Positions 42,586-51,257 of a DNA stretch of 64,000 bases are shown here, piece after piece (position 1 is the first letter of the stretch; each line of letters opens with the position of its first letter). The translations under genes were made by a program, and so were the position numbers. The DNA is from Streptomyces sp. 3214.6 (GTDB lineage Bacteria > Actinomycetota > Actinomycetes > Streptomycetales > Streptomycetaceae), in NCBI RefSeq assembly GCF_900129855.1, contig NZ_LT670819.1, positions 3,162,001 through 3,226,000 on the forward strand, read 5' to 3'. The notes beneath the pieces were generated by a model, which saw only the letters and a program-made list of their open reading frames with translations, was not told the origin of the DNA and made no database searches.

Positions 42586-43428
42586 TTGAACATTTTGTTG
42601 ACCGGTGCCACGGGCAAGGTCGGCCGCCATGTCGCTGAAGGCCTGGTGGCCTCTGGGCATCATGTGCGGGCGCTCACCCGGACACCCGGGACCGCCGCTC
42701 TGCCGGCCGGCGTCGAGGTCGTCCAGGGCGACCTGGAGCAGCCGAAGACCCTGGCCGCCGCGCTGGAGGGCATCGACCGGATGTACCTCTTCCCGGTGCC
42801 CGAGACCGCCCACGAGGTCGCGGCGCTGGCCCGCAAGGCGGGGGTCCGGCACATCGTCGTCCTGTCGTCCAGCTCGGTGCTCGAGGACGAGAGCAATCCC
42901 AGCCACCAGCACCACCGCACGGTCGAGCGGGCCGTCGAGGACAGCGGGGCGGACTGGACCTTCGTACGCCCCGACGAGTTCGCCGGCAACGTCCTGTGGA
43001 AGTGGGGGGAATCCATCCGTACGCAGAACGTGGTGCGCGCCCCGTACGCCGGGGCCGCCCGCGCGATCGTCCACGAAGCAGACATCGCCGCGGTGGTGGC
43101 GGCCGCGCTGCTGGAGGACGGGCACGCGGGTGCGCAGTACCTGGTGACAGGGCCCCAGGCGCTGACGCAGATCGAGCAGGTCCGTGCGTTGGGGGAGGCG
43201 ATCGGCCGGGAGATCCGCTTCGAGGAGCTGAGCCGTGAGGCCGGGCGCGAGGCGATGAGCGGCTCCATGCCGCCGCCGGTCGTCGAGATGCTGCTCGACT
43301 ACCTCGCCGAGTCGGCCGTCACCCCCGGGCCGGTGACCGATGTGGTGCGGAAGGTCACGGGCCGGGAGGCACGCACGTTCGCGAGCTGGGCGGCGGACCA
43401 CGCCGACAGTTTCAGCAGTTCCAGCTGA
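42586..43428 (+). CDS. NmrA-like NAD(P)-binding reductase, SnoaW-type candidate
   Basis: 280 residues: MNILLTGATGKVGRHVAEGL (GxxGxxG cofactor site), RALTRTP, VVQGDLEQPKTL, HIVVLSSSSV, a Thr/Phe-rich VRPDEFAGN, then IVHEADIAAVVAAAL. There is no Tyr-x3-Lys pair, so this is an atypical SDR of the NmrA/quinone-reductase group. The TTG start has GAGGAGG eight bases upstream. Paired divergently with the SnoaL2-like gene it could reduce the anthraquinone for 1-hydroxylation; this is inferred from the nogalamycin precedent. Confidence 0.7.
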   Translation: MNILLTGATGKVGRHVAEGLVASGHHVRALTRTPGTAALPAGVEVVQGDLEQPKTLAAALEGIDRMYLFPVPETAHEVAALARKAGVRHIVVLSSSSVLEDESNPSHQHHRTVERAVEDSGADWTFVRPDEFAGNVLWKWGESIRTQNVVRAPYAGAARAIVHEADIAAVVAAALLEDGHAGAQYLVTGPQALTQIEQVRALGEAIGREIRFEELSREAGREAMSGSMPPPVVEMLLDYLAESAVTPGPVTDVVRKVTGREARTFASWAADHADSFSSSS

Positions 43429-43444
43429 GGGAGGGGACTCCGCA

Positions 43445-44173
43445 ATGTACGGACCCGGGATGGCCGAGATCTACGAGCTGCTCCACGAGTCGCGCGGCAA
43501 GGACTACCGGGCGGAGGCCGCCACCGTCGCGGGGCTCGTCCGGGCCCGCAATCCGCAGGCGACCTCGTTGCTCGACGTCGCCTGCGGCACCGGCGCGCAT
43601 CTGCGTCACTTCGCCGAACTCTTCGACAAGGTCGAAGGGCTGGAGCTGTCCGACGCCATGCTGACGATGGCCCGCACCGCGGCGCCCGCCGCCGTTCTGC
43701 ACCGCGGCGACATGCGTGACCTCTCCCTGGGGCGCTCCTACGACGCGATCACCTGCATGTTCGGCTCGATCGCCTATCTGAAGGACACCGCCGAACTCAC
43801 CTCCACGCTGCGGTCGTTCGCGGAGCATCTGGCGCCGGGCGGTGTCGTGGCGGTCGACCCGTGGTGGTTCCTGGAGACATCTCTCGAACGCCATGTGAGC
43901 GGGGACACGGTGACCGTGGGGCGGCGCACGATGACCCGTGTCTCGTACACGGAGCGCGAGGGGCACACCTCGCACATGGTCGTGCACTACGTGGTGGCCG
44001 AACCGGACAGCGGCATACAGCACTTCGCGGAGACGCACGCCCTGACCCTCTTCACACGGGCCGAGTACGAGGAGGCCTTCACGCGCGCCGGTCTGCGCGT
44101 GACCTTCGTCGAGGGGATCCAGTCGGGCCGAGGCCTGTTCCTCGCGAGCCGGGCCGAGGGCGGCCGGCGCTGA
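43445..44173 (+). CDS. Class I SAM methyltransferase, aminosugar N-methyltransferase type
   Basis: 242 residues of the DesVI/TylM1/SnogX group: MYGPGMAEIYELLHESRGKD, motif I SLLDVACGTGAHL, MLTMARTAAP, CMFGSIAYL, HLAPGGVVAVDPWWF. The closing half HFAETHALTLFTRAEYEEAF matches the family. It begins 16 bp after the reductase stop behind GAGGGAGGGG, so the two are cotranscribed. It is a paralogue of the partial gene at 63600, so the cluster has two such enzymes. Probably N-methylates an aminosugar; which one is unclear. Confidence 0.75.
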   Translation: MYGPGMAEIYELLHESRGKDYRAEAATVAGLVRARNPQATSLLDVACGTGAHLRHFAELFDKVEGLELSDAMLTMARTAAPAAVLHRGDMRDLSLGRSYDAITCMFGSIAYLKDTAELTSTLRSFAEHLAPGGVVAVDPWWFLETSLERHVSGDTVTVGRRTMTRVSYTEREGHTSHMVVHYVVAEPDSGIQHFAETHALTLFTRAEYEEAFTRAGLRVTFVEGIQSGRGLFLASRAEGGRR

Positions 44174-44190
44174 GCGAACCCGGGCACGCA

Positions 44191-44229
44191 GAAGGTGCGG
44201 TGGCCGCTTCGAGCGGTCACCGCACCTTC
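44191..44229. terminator. Bidirectional terminator
   Basis: gaaggtgcggtggccgct pairs (one mismatch) with agcggtcaccgcaccttc, loop tcg, between the convergent methyltransferase and flavoenzyme genes. Confidence 0.85.
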
Positions 44230-44239
44230 GTCGTCGTCG

Positions 44240-45871
44240 TCAGTCGGGCAGTCGTACGGACAGCGCGTGCCGGAAGACGTTCTTGGGGTCCCAGCGGGCC
44301 TTGACCTGCTGCAGGCGCGGGTAGTTCCCCTTGTAGTAGAGGGTGTGCCAGGGCACTCCCGAGGTGTTCCACTGCGGGTCGGTCAGATCGATGTCGGGGT
44401 AGTTGATGAAGGTGCCCTCGGTGCGGTCGCCGGGCACCGGGACGCCGCCGGTGGTGGCGAAGACGTCGCGGTAGATCTCCCGGATCCAGGCGAGGTTGGC
44501 GTCGTCCTGCGTGGGATCCATCCAGGTCGCGGACATCCACACCTTGATGATGGAGTCGCGCTGGGCGGTGGCGGTGGCCGTCTCCGGCACGGAGTTGACC
44601 TTCGCGCCGTAGGAGTAGAGCGAGACCTCGCCCCACACCTGGGAGTCGGCGCTCAGGTAGCGGTAGAGGGTGGCGGACTGGGCGGCGGTCCACGGCTTGC
44701 GCAGATACGCGCCCTTGGACTTGGTCCGGTCGAAGCCGCCGGTGTCGAACTTGTTGGCCAGTGTGGCGCGCAGCCACGGCTCCGTGCTCCGCTGGACGGT
44801 GGGCTGCACACCCGTGCCCTCGTTGATCGCGGCCACGAAGTCGTTCAACAGTCCTTCGGCGCCGTCGAGTCCGCCGTCGATCTGGATGTCCAACAGGATC
44901 TGTCCGGCCGCCCGGCTGTTGAGGTAGAAGACGCTGTGCAGACTGGCGTACGGGGTGTCGGCGGCGCTGTTGCGCTGGTGCCAGACCCCGTGGTTGTCGA
45001 TGATCCGGGTGAACGCCTTCTCGGTGAGGGCGGACCATTCCCAGGTCACGATGTGCCGCAGGGTGGACTTGGGGGCCTTGGGCAGCAGTGCGGACGGATC
45101 GTTGCCGGTGGCGCCGGGCGTGCGGAACCAGTACCGGGTGACGATCCCGAAATTGCCTCCCCCTCCCCCGGTGTGGGCCCACCACAGCTCACGGTTGGGG
45201 TCGTTCGCGGCGCTGGTGGCCACGACCTTGCGGGCCCGGCCCGAGGCGTCGACGACGACGACCTCGACCGCGTACAGGTGGTCGGCCACCACTCCGTCGC
45301 GGCGGGAGAGCGGGCCGTAGCCGCCGCCGAGGACATGGCCGCCGACACCCACCTGGGGGCAGACGCCGGCCGGGATGGTCACACCCCAGTCGAGGTACAG
45401 GGTGCGGTACGTCTCCCCGAGCGTGGCGCCGGGCTCCACGGCGAACGCCCGCTTGGCGGGGTCGTAGCAGACCTGTCTCATCTCGGACATGTCGATGACG
45501 GCCCGGACGGCGGGGTCGTCGACGAAGCCCTCGAAGCAGTGGCCGCCGCTGCGCACGGCGATCCGCTGGCCCGCGTCCAGGGCCCGGTTCACCGCGTCGA
45601 CGACCTGATCCGCGGTGTGCACGACGTACACGGTGTCGGGCTTGCCGCGGAACCGCCCGTTGAAGCCCCTGCTGACCAGGTCCTGGTAGCGCCGGTCGGT
45701 CCGGTCCACCTGGACGAGTCCGGTCGGGGCGCCGCACGCACCGCCTGCCGCCGCTTCCGGGACGGCCGCCTCGGCGGTCTGGACCCCCGGGAGGGCTGTG
45801 GTCACCACAGTGGCCCCGCCGACCGCTGCCGCGCTGCCGAGGAATCCGCGGCGCGTGAATTTGTTCAACAC
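44240..45871 (-). CDS. aknOx: AknOx-type FAD-dependent sugar oxidase (exported, bicovalent flavin)
   Basis: 543 residues from GTG 45871. The Tat signal FTRRGFLGSAAAVGGATVV marks export. The BBE/p-cresol-methylhydroxylase fold is clear: RSGGHCFEGF (His111) and IPAGVCPQVGVGGHVLGGGYG (Cys171) give the two flavin links with the 60-residue spacing known for AknOx (His70/Cys130). The end is RWDPKNVFRHALSVRLPD. AknOx oxidises the terminal rhodinose to cinerulose A and L-aculose. The start is decided by GGGAAGG five bases before GTG; ATG 45895 is possible. Very probably the terminal-sugar oxidase. Confidence 0.9.
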   Translation of the reverse strand: MLNKFTRRGFLGSAAAVGGATVVTTALPGVQTAEAAVPEAAAGGACGAPTGLVQVDRTDRRYQDLVSRGFNGRFRGKPDTVYVVHTADQVVDAVNRALDAGQRIAVRSGGHCFEGFVDDPAVRAVIDMSEMRQVCYDPAKRAFAVEPGATLGETYRTLYLDWGVTIPAGVCPQVGVGGHVLGGGYGPLSRRDGVVADHLYAVEVVVVDASGRARKVVATSAANDPNRELWWAHTGGGGGNFGIVTRYWFRTPGATGNDPSALLPKAPKSTLRHIVTWEWSALTEKAFTRIIDNHGVWHQRNSAADTPYASLHSVFYLNSRAAGQILLDIQIDGGLDGAEGLLNDFVAAINEGTGVQPTVQRSTEPWLRATLANKFDTGGFDRTKSKGAYLRKPWTAAQSATLYRYLSADSQVWGEVSLYSYGAKVNSVPETATATAQRDSIIKVWMSATWMDPTQDDANLAWIREIYRDVFATTGGVPVPGDRTEGTFINYPDIDLTDPQWNTSGVPWHTLYYKGNYPRLQQVKARWDPKNVFRHALSVRLPD

Positions 45872-45946
45872 AAACACCTTCCCTTTTCCTACCATGAATT
45901 TTCTCTGAACATTCGACCGGAGCCGGACGTCACGGGCCGTCGGCGG

Positions 45947-46447
45947 TTACGGCTTGACGGGCTCCAGGATCACCACGGGAATATCCCTGGTGGTTTTCTT
46001 CTGGTAACTCTTGTACTGCGGGAAAATCCCCGTCATGAGCTTCCAGAGATCCGGCTTCTCATCGGCGTTCGCCGTGCGGGCACGCACGTCGAGATGTTCC
46101 TCGCCGATCTGGACATGAGCCTCGGGCGAGGCGACCAGATTGAGATACCAGAGCGGATGCTCCGGCTTCCCGGCGTTCGAGCCGACCACGATGACGTTCT
46201 CGCCGTCACGGCCGTAGATCACCGCGGTGCGACGCAGCTTGCCCGATTTGCGGCCGCGAGTGGTGAGGAGCAGGGTGTCGAGCCCGTACCACTTCTGCCC
46301 TTCCTTGCCGCCGCTGCGGTCGTAGCGACGGATGTGCGCCGCGACCCAGCCCGTCGGGTTGTCGATGGGCGTCTCGTCCTGCTGTTCCGGCTGCTCCAGC
46401 TGTTCCGGCTGCTCCGGACCCTGCTCCGGCAGGTGCTCCTCCGGCAT
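45947..46447 (-). CDS. Deazaflavin (F420)-dependent nitroreductase-family protein
   Basis: 166 residues. The N-terminus is a Glu/Gln/Pro run (LPEQGPEQPEQLEQPEQQDE), then the Ddn-like split-barrel: IRRYDRSGGKEGQKWYGLDTLLLTTRGRKSGKLRRT, VIVVGSNAGKPEHPLWYLNL, and MTGIFPQYKSYQKKTTRDI. Such proteins bind F420 and reduce quinones or imines. The reaction here is unknown. It lies upstream of the AknOx gene (75 bp), under two PadR-type palindromes. GGGGAGGGG precedes the ATG. Confidence 0.8.
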   Translation of the reverse strand: MPEEHLPEQGPEQPEQLEQPEQQDETPIDNPTGWVAAHIRRYDRSGGKEGQKWYGLDTLLLTTRGRKSGKLRRTAVIYGRDGENVIVVGSNAGKPEHPLWYLNLVASPEAHVQIGEEHLDVRARTANADEKPDLWKLMTGIFPQYKSYQKKTTRDIPVVILEPVKP

Positions 46448-46461
46448 GACCCCTCCCCGAA

Positions 46462-46526
46462 CTAATCAAATTTGTCTAGATGCACCCTAGTCACGCCGGG
46501 CCCGGCGGCGCAATCAAATTTGAATA
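46462..46526. promoter_or_regulatory. Two PadR-type operator copies upstream of the nitroreductase gene
   Basis: ctaatcaaatttgtctag (46462-46479) and caatcaaatttgaata (46511-46526) share the AATCAAATTTG core with the perfect site at 41013. They lie 15-80 bp upstream of the start codon. Confidence 0.78.
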
Positions 46527-46531
46527 CCGGT

Positions 46532-46584
46532 ACGTCAGCTGGGACGTCAGCAGCGACGTCAGTAGGGACGTCAGTAGGGACGTC
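46532..46584. repeat. 12-bp periodic repeat at the end of the SARP gene
   Basis: acgtcag (acgtc in the last) recurs at 46532, 46544, 46556, 46568 and 46580, exactly 12 bp apart. Two copies overlap the SARP C-terminal codons; the rest lie in the nitroreductase promoter region. Confidence 0.8.
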
Positions 46585-47413
46585 CCCCGCCGAAGGCGGT
46601 GGCGGGCATGGCGACCGGGGTCCGGCCCACGGCGAATCGGGGCTCGAAGTCGGTGTCCGCGTTCAACACCGCCTGGTGCAGTCGCTGCACCTGAGGCCCC
46701 GGCTCCAGGCCTAGCCCCGCGACCAGCGCACCGCGCAGCCGGTGGAAGACCTGCAGCGCCTGGGCCCTGCGCCCGCTGAGATGAAGAGCCCACATGTACT
46801 GGCCGTGCAGGCCCTCGTGCAGCGGGTTCTCCACCGTGAGGGCCGCCAGCTCGGCCAGCACCTCGCGGTACAGGCCGAGCCGCAGCTCCACGTCGACCAG
46901 GTACTCGAAGGCGGCGAGCCGGGACTCCTCCAGTTGCCGGCGCCTGCTCTCCAGCACCCGCCCGGCCGGTACGTCGACCAGGGCGGGGCCCCGCCACAGC
47001 AGGAGCGCCTCGTTCAGGTCCCGCACCCCGGCCGCGTCGTCGCCGCGCACCAGGGCCTCACGGCCGGAGGTCACCAGGCGCCGGTAGCGGTGGAGGTCGA
47101 GCGCTCCCGCCTCGGCGGTCAGCAGATAACCGCCCGCCCGGGTCACCAGGACGTCGCGGGCCACCTCGTCCGTGGTCAGTCCGGTGATCGCGGAGAACAT
47201 CTTGCGCAGATTCAGGATGTACGTCTGCAGCGTGGTCAGACCGCTGACGGGTGGATCGTCGTCCCACAGATCCCGCACCAGCGAAGGCACGGGCACCACG
47301 TGTCCCGTGTGGACGAGCAGCATCGCCAGCACGTTGCGCAGCTTCGGGGCGCTCGGAGCGGTCGTCTCCCCGTTCACCCGCACGTACAACGGCCCCAGCA
47401 CTCCGAACTCCAT
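46571..47413 (-). CDS. SARP-family pathway activator
   Basis: 280 residues: the OmpR-like winged HTH (MEFGVLGPLYVRVNGETTAP...KLRNVLAMLLVHTGHVVPVP, then TLQTYILNLRKMF) and the bacterial transcriptional activation domain (DLHRYRRLVTSGREALVRGD, RLGLYREVLAELAALTVENPLHEGLHGQYM). It is of the DnrI/AknI type, binding tandem direct repeats upstream of PKS genes. Short form without an ATPase domain. Probably switches on the minimal-PKS and sugar operons. Confidence 0.92.
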   Translation of the reverse strand: MEFGVLGPLYVRVNGETTAPSAPKLRNVLAMLLVHTGHVVPVPSLVRDLWDDDPPVSGLTTLQTYILNLRKMFSAITGLTTDEVARDVLVTRAGGYLLTAEAGALDLHRYRRLVTSGREALVRGDDAAGVRDLNEALLLWRGPALVDVPAGRVLESRRRQLEESRLAAFEYLVDVELRLGLYREVLAELAALTVENPLHEGLHGQYMWALHLSGRRAQALQVFHRLRGALVAGLGLEPGPQVQRLHQAVLNADTDFEPRFAVGRTPVAMPATAFGGGRPY

Positions 47414-47452
47414 CGAGCTCCCCCTGCTTTCCCGGCGTCGAGGAACCCGCCG

Positions 47453-47887
47453 TCACGGACGGCGGTGCTCCTTCTCCGGCCACGGCTCACCGAGCTGGCG
47501 GTAGGTGCCCTGGTAGTCGGGCCAGTCGCGGTGGTGGTGGATCTTTCCGTCGACGAAGTGGAAGAGATGGATCTGCTCGCCGGAGAAGAGCCGCCCGGTG
47601 GGCGCCATGCCGACCATCTCACCGACGTGCCGCCCGTAGAGCACCAGCCGGGCGCGCACCCAGTCGCCGTTCTCCTCGATGCCCACCTCTTCCAGGCGGG
47701 CCTCCTCCGAGAACGTCTTCTTGACCCATGCGACATTGATCGCGAAAAGCTCCGGGCCGCGCAGAGACGTGAATTCCAGAGTTCCCGGATTCATGTATTC
47801 CGGATGGATGTAGTCGGCCACATCGTCCGTTTTCCCGGTGTTGTACGCCTCCACCAGGCGCCGAACGCTCGCTATCTGCTCGCTCAC
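47453..47887 (-). CDS. aknH: Aklanonic acid methyl ester cyclase (AknH-type SnoaL)
   Basis: 144 residues, [20 protein letters not shown]...[20 protein letters not shown]...[20 protein letters not shown], almost letter for letter the AknH sequence as I remember it. It closes the fourth ring of the anthracycline by an intramolecular aldol reaction; the catalytic Asp is in HRDWPD. The GTG at 47887 has AGGAGGAG. The gene lies divergent from the AknG-like methyltransferase (202 bp apart), whose product is its substrate. Confidence 0.94.
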   Translation of the reverse strand: MSEQIASVRRLVEAYNTGKTDDVADYIHPEYMNPGTLEFTSLRGPELFAINVAWVKKTFSEEARLEEVGIEENGDWVRARLVLYGRHVGEMVGMAPTGRLFSGEQIHLFHFVDGKIHHHRDWPDYQGTYRQLGEPWPEKEHRRP

Positions 47888-48089
47888 GTTTTCTCCTCCT
47901 GAATCGGTGCGGTACGTGACGGAATCAATTCTTAGGAGACGACACCGTCGGGAACAAGGGCCGACAGGCGTCCCACAGAGTTCTTTGCTTTTTATCCAGC
48001 CACAGTCCAGTGGCGCTCCAAGACCCCTCCATCCGTGCCCGAGACAGGGCGGGAAAGGTGGTGAATCCACCGAGAGAGCGGGAGGGTCA

Positions 48090-48950
48090 GTGGACACGTC
48101 CACGTACAAATCCGAGGTGGCGGCCGCCTTCAACAGCGCCGCGGCGTCCTACGACCGGCTCGGCGTGGAGTTCTTCACTCCGATGGGCCGGCGGCTGGTG
48201 GAACGGGCGGCCCCCGGGGAGGGCGAGCGGGTCCTCGACGTCGGCTGCGGCCGGGGGGCCTGTGTCTTCCCGGCCGCTGAACGCGTGGGGCCGAACGGCA
48301 GTGTGGTGGGCATCGACGTTGCCGAGGCGATGATCGAGGAGGCCGCGAAGGAAGCGGCGCTGCGGAACACCACCACGGTGGATCTGCGGGTGATGGACGG
48401 GGAGCACCCCGATTTCGAACCGCGCTCCTTCGACGTGGTCCTGGGCAGCTACAGCGTCATCTTCCTGCCCGACGCGCCCGCGGCCCTCGCCCGTTACGCG
48501 CCGCTGCTCTCGCCCGGCGGGCGGCTCGCCTTCACCAGCCCGGTGTTCAGCGACGACACCTTCCCCTTCCTGCCTCCGGTGTTCACCGAGCTCATCCCGC
48601 GCGAGCTGCTGCTCGACCTGCCGCCGCAGTGGCAGCCCGAGCGTCTCCAGCAGCGCTTCAACAGCTGGCTCGCGGACCCGGCCGACCTCACCCGCACCCT
48701 GGAGAAGGCCGGCTTCCAGGAGGTGTCGGTCGTCGACGAGCCCGTCCACCTGGTGGCCGAGTCGGGTCTGGCGTGGGTGGACTGGTCCCACACGCAGGGC
48801 ATGCGCCTGCTGTGGAACCACCTCTCGGACGACAAACGCCGGCAGCTGCGGGAGCGGCTGATCACCTCGCTCGACGCGATGCGGGACGGCGACGGGCCGC
48901 TCACGATCGACACCCCCGTGCGCTACGTCACGGCGACCGTGCGCGACTAG
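48090..48950 (+). CDS. aknG: Aklanonic acid 15-O-methyltransferase (AknG/DauC-like)
   Basis: 286 residues, class I SAM fold: [20 protein letters not shown], motif [54 protein letters not shown]. It methylates the carboxylate of aklanonic acid, preparing it for cyclisation by the AknH-type enzyme. GTG 48090 is behind GAGCGGGAGGG; the longer upstream frame overlaps the divergent promoter. Confidence 0.85.
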   Translation: MDTSTYKSEVAAAFNSAAASYDRLGVEFFTPMGRRLVERAAPGEGERVLDVGCGRGACVFPAAERVGPNGSVVGIDVAEAMIEEAAKEAALRNTTTVDLRVMDGEHPDFEPRSFDVVLGSYSVIFLPDAPAALARYAPLLSPGGRLAFTSPVFSDDTFPFLPPVFTELIPRELLLDLPPQWQPERLQQRFNSWLADPADLTRTLEKAGFQEVSVVDEPVHLVAESGLAWVDWSHTQGMRLLWNHLSDDKRRQLRERLITSLDAMRDGDGPLTIDTPVRYVTATVRD

Positions 48951-48955
48951 GGCGA

Positions 48956-49006
48956 CCGGTTCCGTATGGCGGCCGGTTCTGTATGGCGGCCGGTTCCGTA
49001 TGGCGG
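48956..49006. repeat. Three 17-bp tandem repeats
   Basis: ccggttccgtatggcgg occurs three times (one with c to t), directly after the methyltransferase stop codon. Confidence 0.88.
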
Positions 49007-49050
49007 CCGTGCGGAACCGGCAGTCTGCGCCGGCCCGTACCTCGTCACTC

Positions 49051-49112
49051 CGCACCCGACCGACGCCGCGCCCCCCGTGAACAGGGCGGGGGCGCGGCGT
49101 CGGTCGGGTGCG
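49051..49112. terminator. 25-bp perfect hairpin between convergent genes
   Basis: 49051-49075 is fully complementary to 49088-49112, with a 12-nt loop. It ends one base before the acyltransferase stop and serves both transcripts. Confidence 0.9.
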
Positions 49113-49113
49113 G

Positions 49114-50154
49114 TCAGGCGGTTGTGGTGCGGGGGTGCGGGTGGTCGTGGGCCGCGGCTGTGCGGGCGATCGGGTGGCCCGCCGCCTCCATTCGGGCCAC
49201 TGCGGCGTCCAGCGCGGACCGGTCCGCCTCCGGTGGGCCCGGCCGGGCCGGGAGCAGTGACACCACCGCACTGGTCCCCCGCCGGACGGCCGGGTGACGG
49301 CGGGCCACCTGGGACAGGCCCTGCCCCGGCCCCACCTCCAGCAGCAGGTGGTCGCCGGTCGCCAACAGCCCTTCCAGCGCGGGCCAGAAGAGCACGGGCG
49401 CCACCGGCTGCAGCGCCCAGAAGGAGGGATCGTCGATGGCGGACTCCGTCAACGGTCCGGCGGTGTAGGCGGAGTGGACCGGCAGGGACGGTGTGCTCTT
49501 GTCCACCGCGGCGAAGCGTTCGGCCGCGCCCCGGCAGGCGGGTTCGAGCACCGGACTGTGGAAGGCACTGAGCGACGGCACCCGGCGGCAGACGAACCCC
49601 GCCTCCCGCAGCGTACGGTCGACCTTGTCCAGCGGGCCGTCGGGGCCGGCCAGCACGGTCTGGCGCGGGGCGTTGACCGCGCCGACCACGACGTCTCCGC
49701 TCAGATACGGCGTCACCTCCGCCGTGGACGCGGCGACCGCGAGCATGCCGCCCGGCGGGGCGTCGGCCAGCCGTCGTACCCGGTCAAGCACCAGGCCGGT
49801 CGCGTCCCGCAGGCCGAACACCCCGGCCAGCGTCACCGAGGCCAACTCCCCGATGCTGTGTCCCAGCAGGGCCGCCGGGCGCACCCCCCAGCTCAGCACC
49901 AGCCGGCCCAGCGCGTGGTCGACGGCGAAGAGCAGCGGCTGCGAGCGGGTGACGTGGTCCATGTCCGTGGCGGGCCGTTCGGCCAGCCAGTCCTCGCGCA
50001 GCGGACCGCCCTCGGGGCCCGCCGCGTCGAAGAACTCGTCCATCGCCGCGGTGAACACCGGCTCGTGTCCGTAGAGTCCCGCGGCCATCCGCGGGTGCTG
50101 GGAGCCCTGGCCCGGCAGCAGCAGGGCGACGGGCAGAGGCTGTGCAGCGGTCAT
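49114..50154 (-). CDS. aknF: Acyltransferase for starter-unit priming (AknF/DpsD-like)
   Basis: 346 residues with the malonyl/acyl-CoA:ACP transferase plan: VALLLPGQGSQHPRMAAGLY, nucleophile LLGHSIGELASV (Ser100), GMLAVAAS, FHSPVLEP (His) and LEVGPGQGLSQVA. In daunorubicin and aclacinomycin clusters such a protein accompanies the KASIII. Its need is debated; it may transfer propionyl or edit acetyl groups. The ATG overlaps the KASIII stop (ATGA), so they are coupled. Confidence 0.88.
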   Translation of the reverse strand: MTAAQPLPVALLLPGQGSQHPRMAAGLYGHEPVFTAAMDEFFDAAGPEGGPLREDWLAERPATDMDHVTRSQPLLFAVDHALGRLVLSWGVRPAALLGHSIGELASVTLAGVFGLRDATGLVLDRVRRLADAPPGGMLAVAASTAEVTPYLSGDVVVGAVNAPRQTVLAGPDGPLDKVDRTLREAGFVCRRVPSLSAFHSPVLEPACRGAAERFAAVDKSTPSLPVHSAYTAGPLTESAIDDPSFWALQPVAPVLFWPALEGLLATGDHLLLEVGPGQGLSQVARRHPAVRRGTSAVVSLLPARPGPPEADRSALDAAVARMEAAGHPIARTAAAHDHPHPRTTTA

Positions 50155-51257
50155 CCGACGTCTCCCGTAGGTGTCGTGCCCGCCCAGTCGGGCCGTTCCA
50201 GCATTTCGACGACGGCGCAGGAGTAGGTGAACCCCGCGCCCACGCTCATCCACACGACCAGGTCCCCGGCGCCCAGGCTGCCCGAGCCGACGAGGTGGTC
50301 GAAGCCGGCGATCTGGTCACCGGCGCCGAGGTGCCCGATGCCGCGGCTCCACTCCCAGGTCGTGCGCTCCTCCGCGATCCCGAAGCGGGCGAGATGCCCT
50401 GCCCGCAGCCGCTTGCGGCCCAGGTGCGGAAGGACGAAGCGGTCGACGTCGGCGAGCGTGACCCCGGCCGCGGCGAGGGCCTGCTCCACGGCGGCGTCCT
50501 GTGCGGCTCCGCTCGCCGCGATCACCTGGGTCACCCGACGGGTGGCCAGGAAATCCTTCTTGCACGCGTCCAGGTCGACGACCGGCCGGTGACTGAACGG
50601 GGCACTGCCGAAGGGGTCGTCACCGCGGTGCATTCCCTCCAACTCCGGTGCGGAGACGGTGGCCAGGCCCCGGATCCGGGCGAAGCCCTCCCGCGAGGAC
50701 AGCACGAGGGCGGTGCCCCCGTCCCCGTAGAAGGTTCCCGAGTCGCTGCGCCAGCGGTCGAAGCCGGGCGGGCGGAAGGCGTCACCGGTCGTCACCAGTA
50801 CCCGCCGGTCCGTCTCGCCGGCCGTCGGGCCGGCCCGCAGATGATCGACCGCGAGGCCGAGCGCGGCCATACCGCCGTTGGAGACCTGCCCGACCTCGAT
50901 CGCGGGGCACTGGTTGCCGACGGCGGTGCGCTGGATGTACGAGGCGGGCGCCCACAGGTCGTGCCCCTGGTAGAAGAAGCTGGCGTGCAGGATCAGCGAC
51001 ACGTCGTCGAAGCCGGCGCGCCCGAGGGCGGTCCGGGCGGCGCGAGCCGCCATCTCCGGCGCCGGCTCGTCCTGCGCCACGGCCACCGACACCATGCCGG
51101 TCGTCTTGGCCAGAGCCTCGTCGCACTGCCCGGCCGCGACGGCGTCCGCGACGGGTGTGCGGGGCGGCAGCCAGGCCGCGCACCCCGCGATCCGCAGGTC
51201 CGGCGCCGGGGCCTGAACGAGGGGAGCGCCGCTCGCGCCGAGGCCCGCCTCGGTCAT
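50151..51257 (-). CDS. aknE2: KASIII-like starter synthase with active-site serine (AknE2/DpsC-like)
   Basis: 368 residues of the thiolase fold: GCAAWLPPRTPVADAVAAGQ, ASFFYQGHDLWAPASYIQ, then EVGQVSNGGMAALGLAVDHL. The usual catalytic Cys is Ser126, as in DpsC. A later GIGHLGAGDQIAGFDHL provides the second active-site region. DpsC-type enzymes select propionyl-CoA as starter, giving an ethyl side chain at C9. Coupled to the ACP upstream (ATGA) and the acyltransferase downstream. Confidence 0.92.
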   Translation of the reverse strand: MTEAGLGASGAPLVQAPAPDLRIAGCAAWLPPRTPVADAVAAGQCDEALAKTTGMVSVAVAQDEPAPEMAARAARTALGRAGFDDVSLILHASFFYQGHDLWAPASYIQRTAVGNQCPAIEVGQVSNGGMAALGLAVDHLRAGPTAGETDRRVLVTTGDAFRPPGFDRWRSDSGTFYGDGGTALVLSSREGFARIRGLATVSAPELEGMHRGDDPFGSAPFSHRPVVDLDACKKDFLATRRVTQVIAASGAAQDAAVEQALAAAGVTLADVDRFVLPHLGRKRLRAGHLARFGIAEERTTWEWSRGIGHLGAGDQIAGFDHLVGSGSLGAGDLVVWMSVGAGFTYSCAVVEMLERPDWAGTTPTGDVG

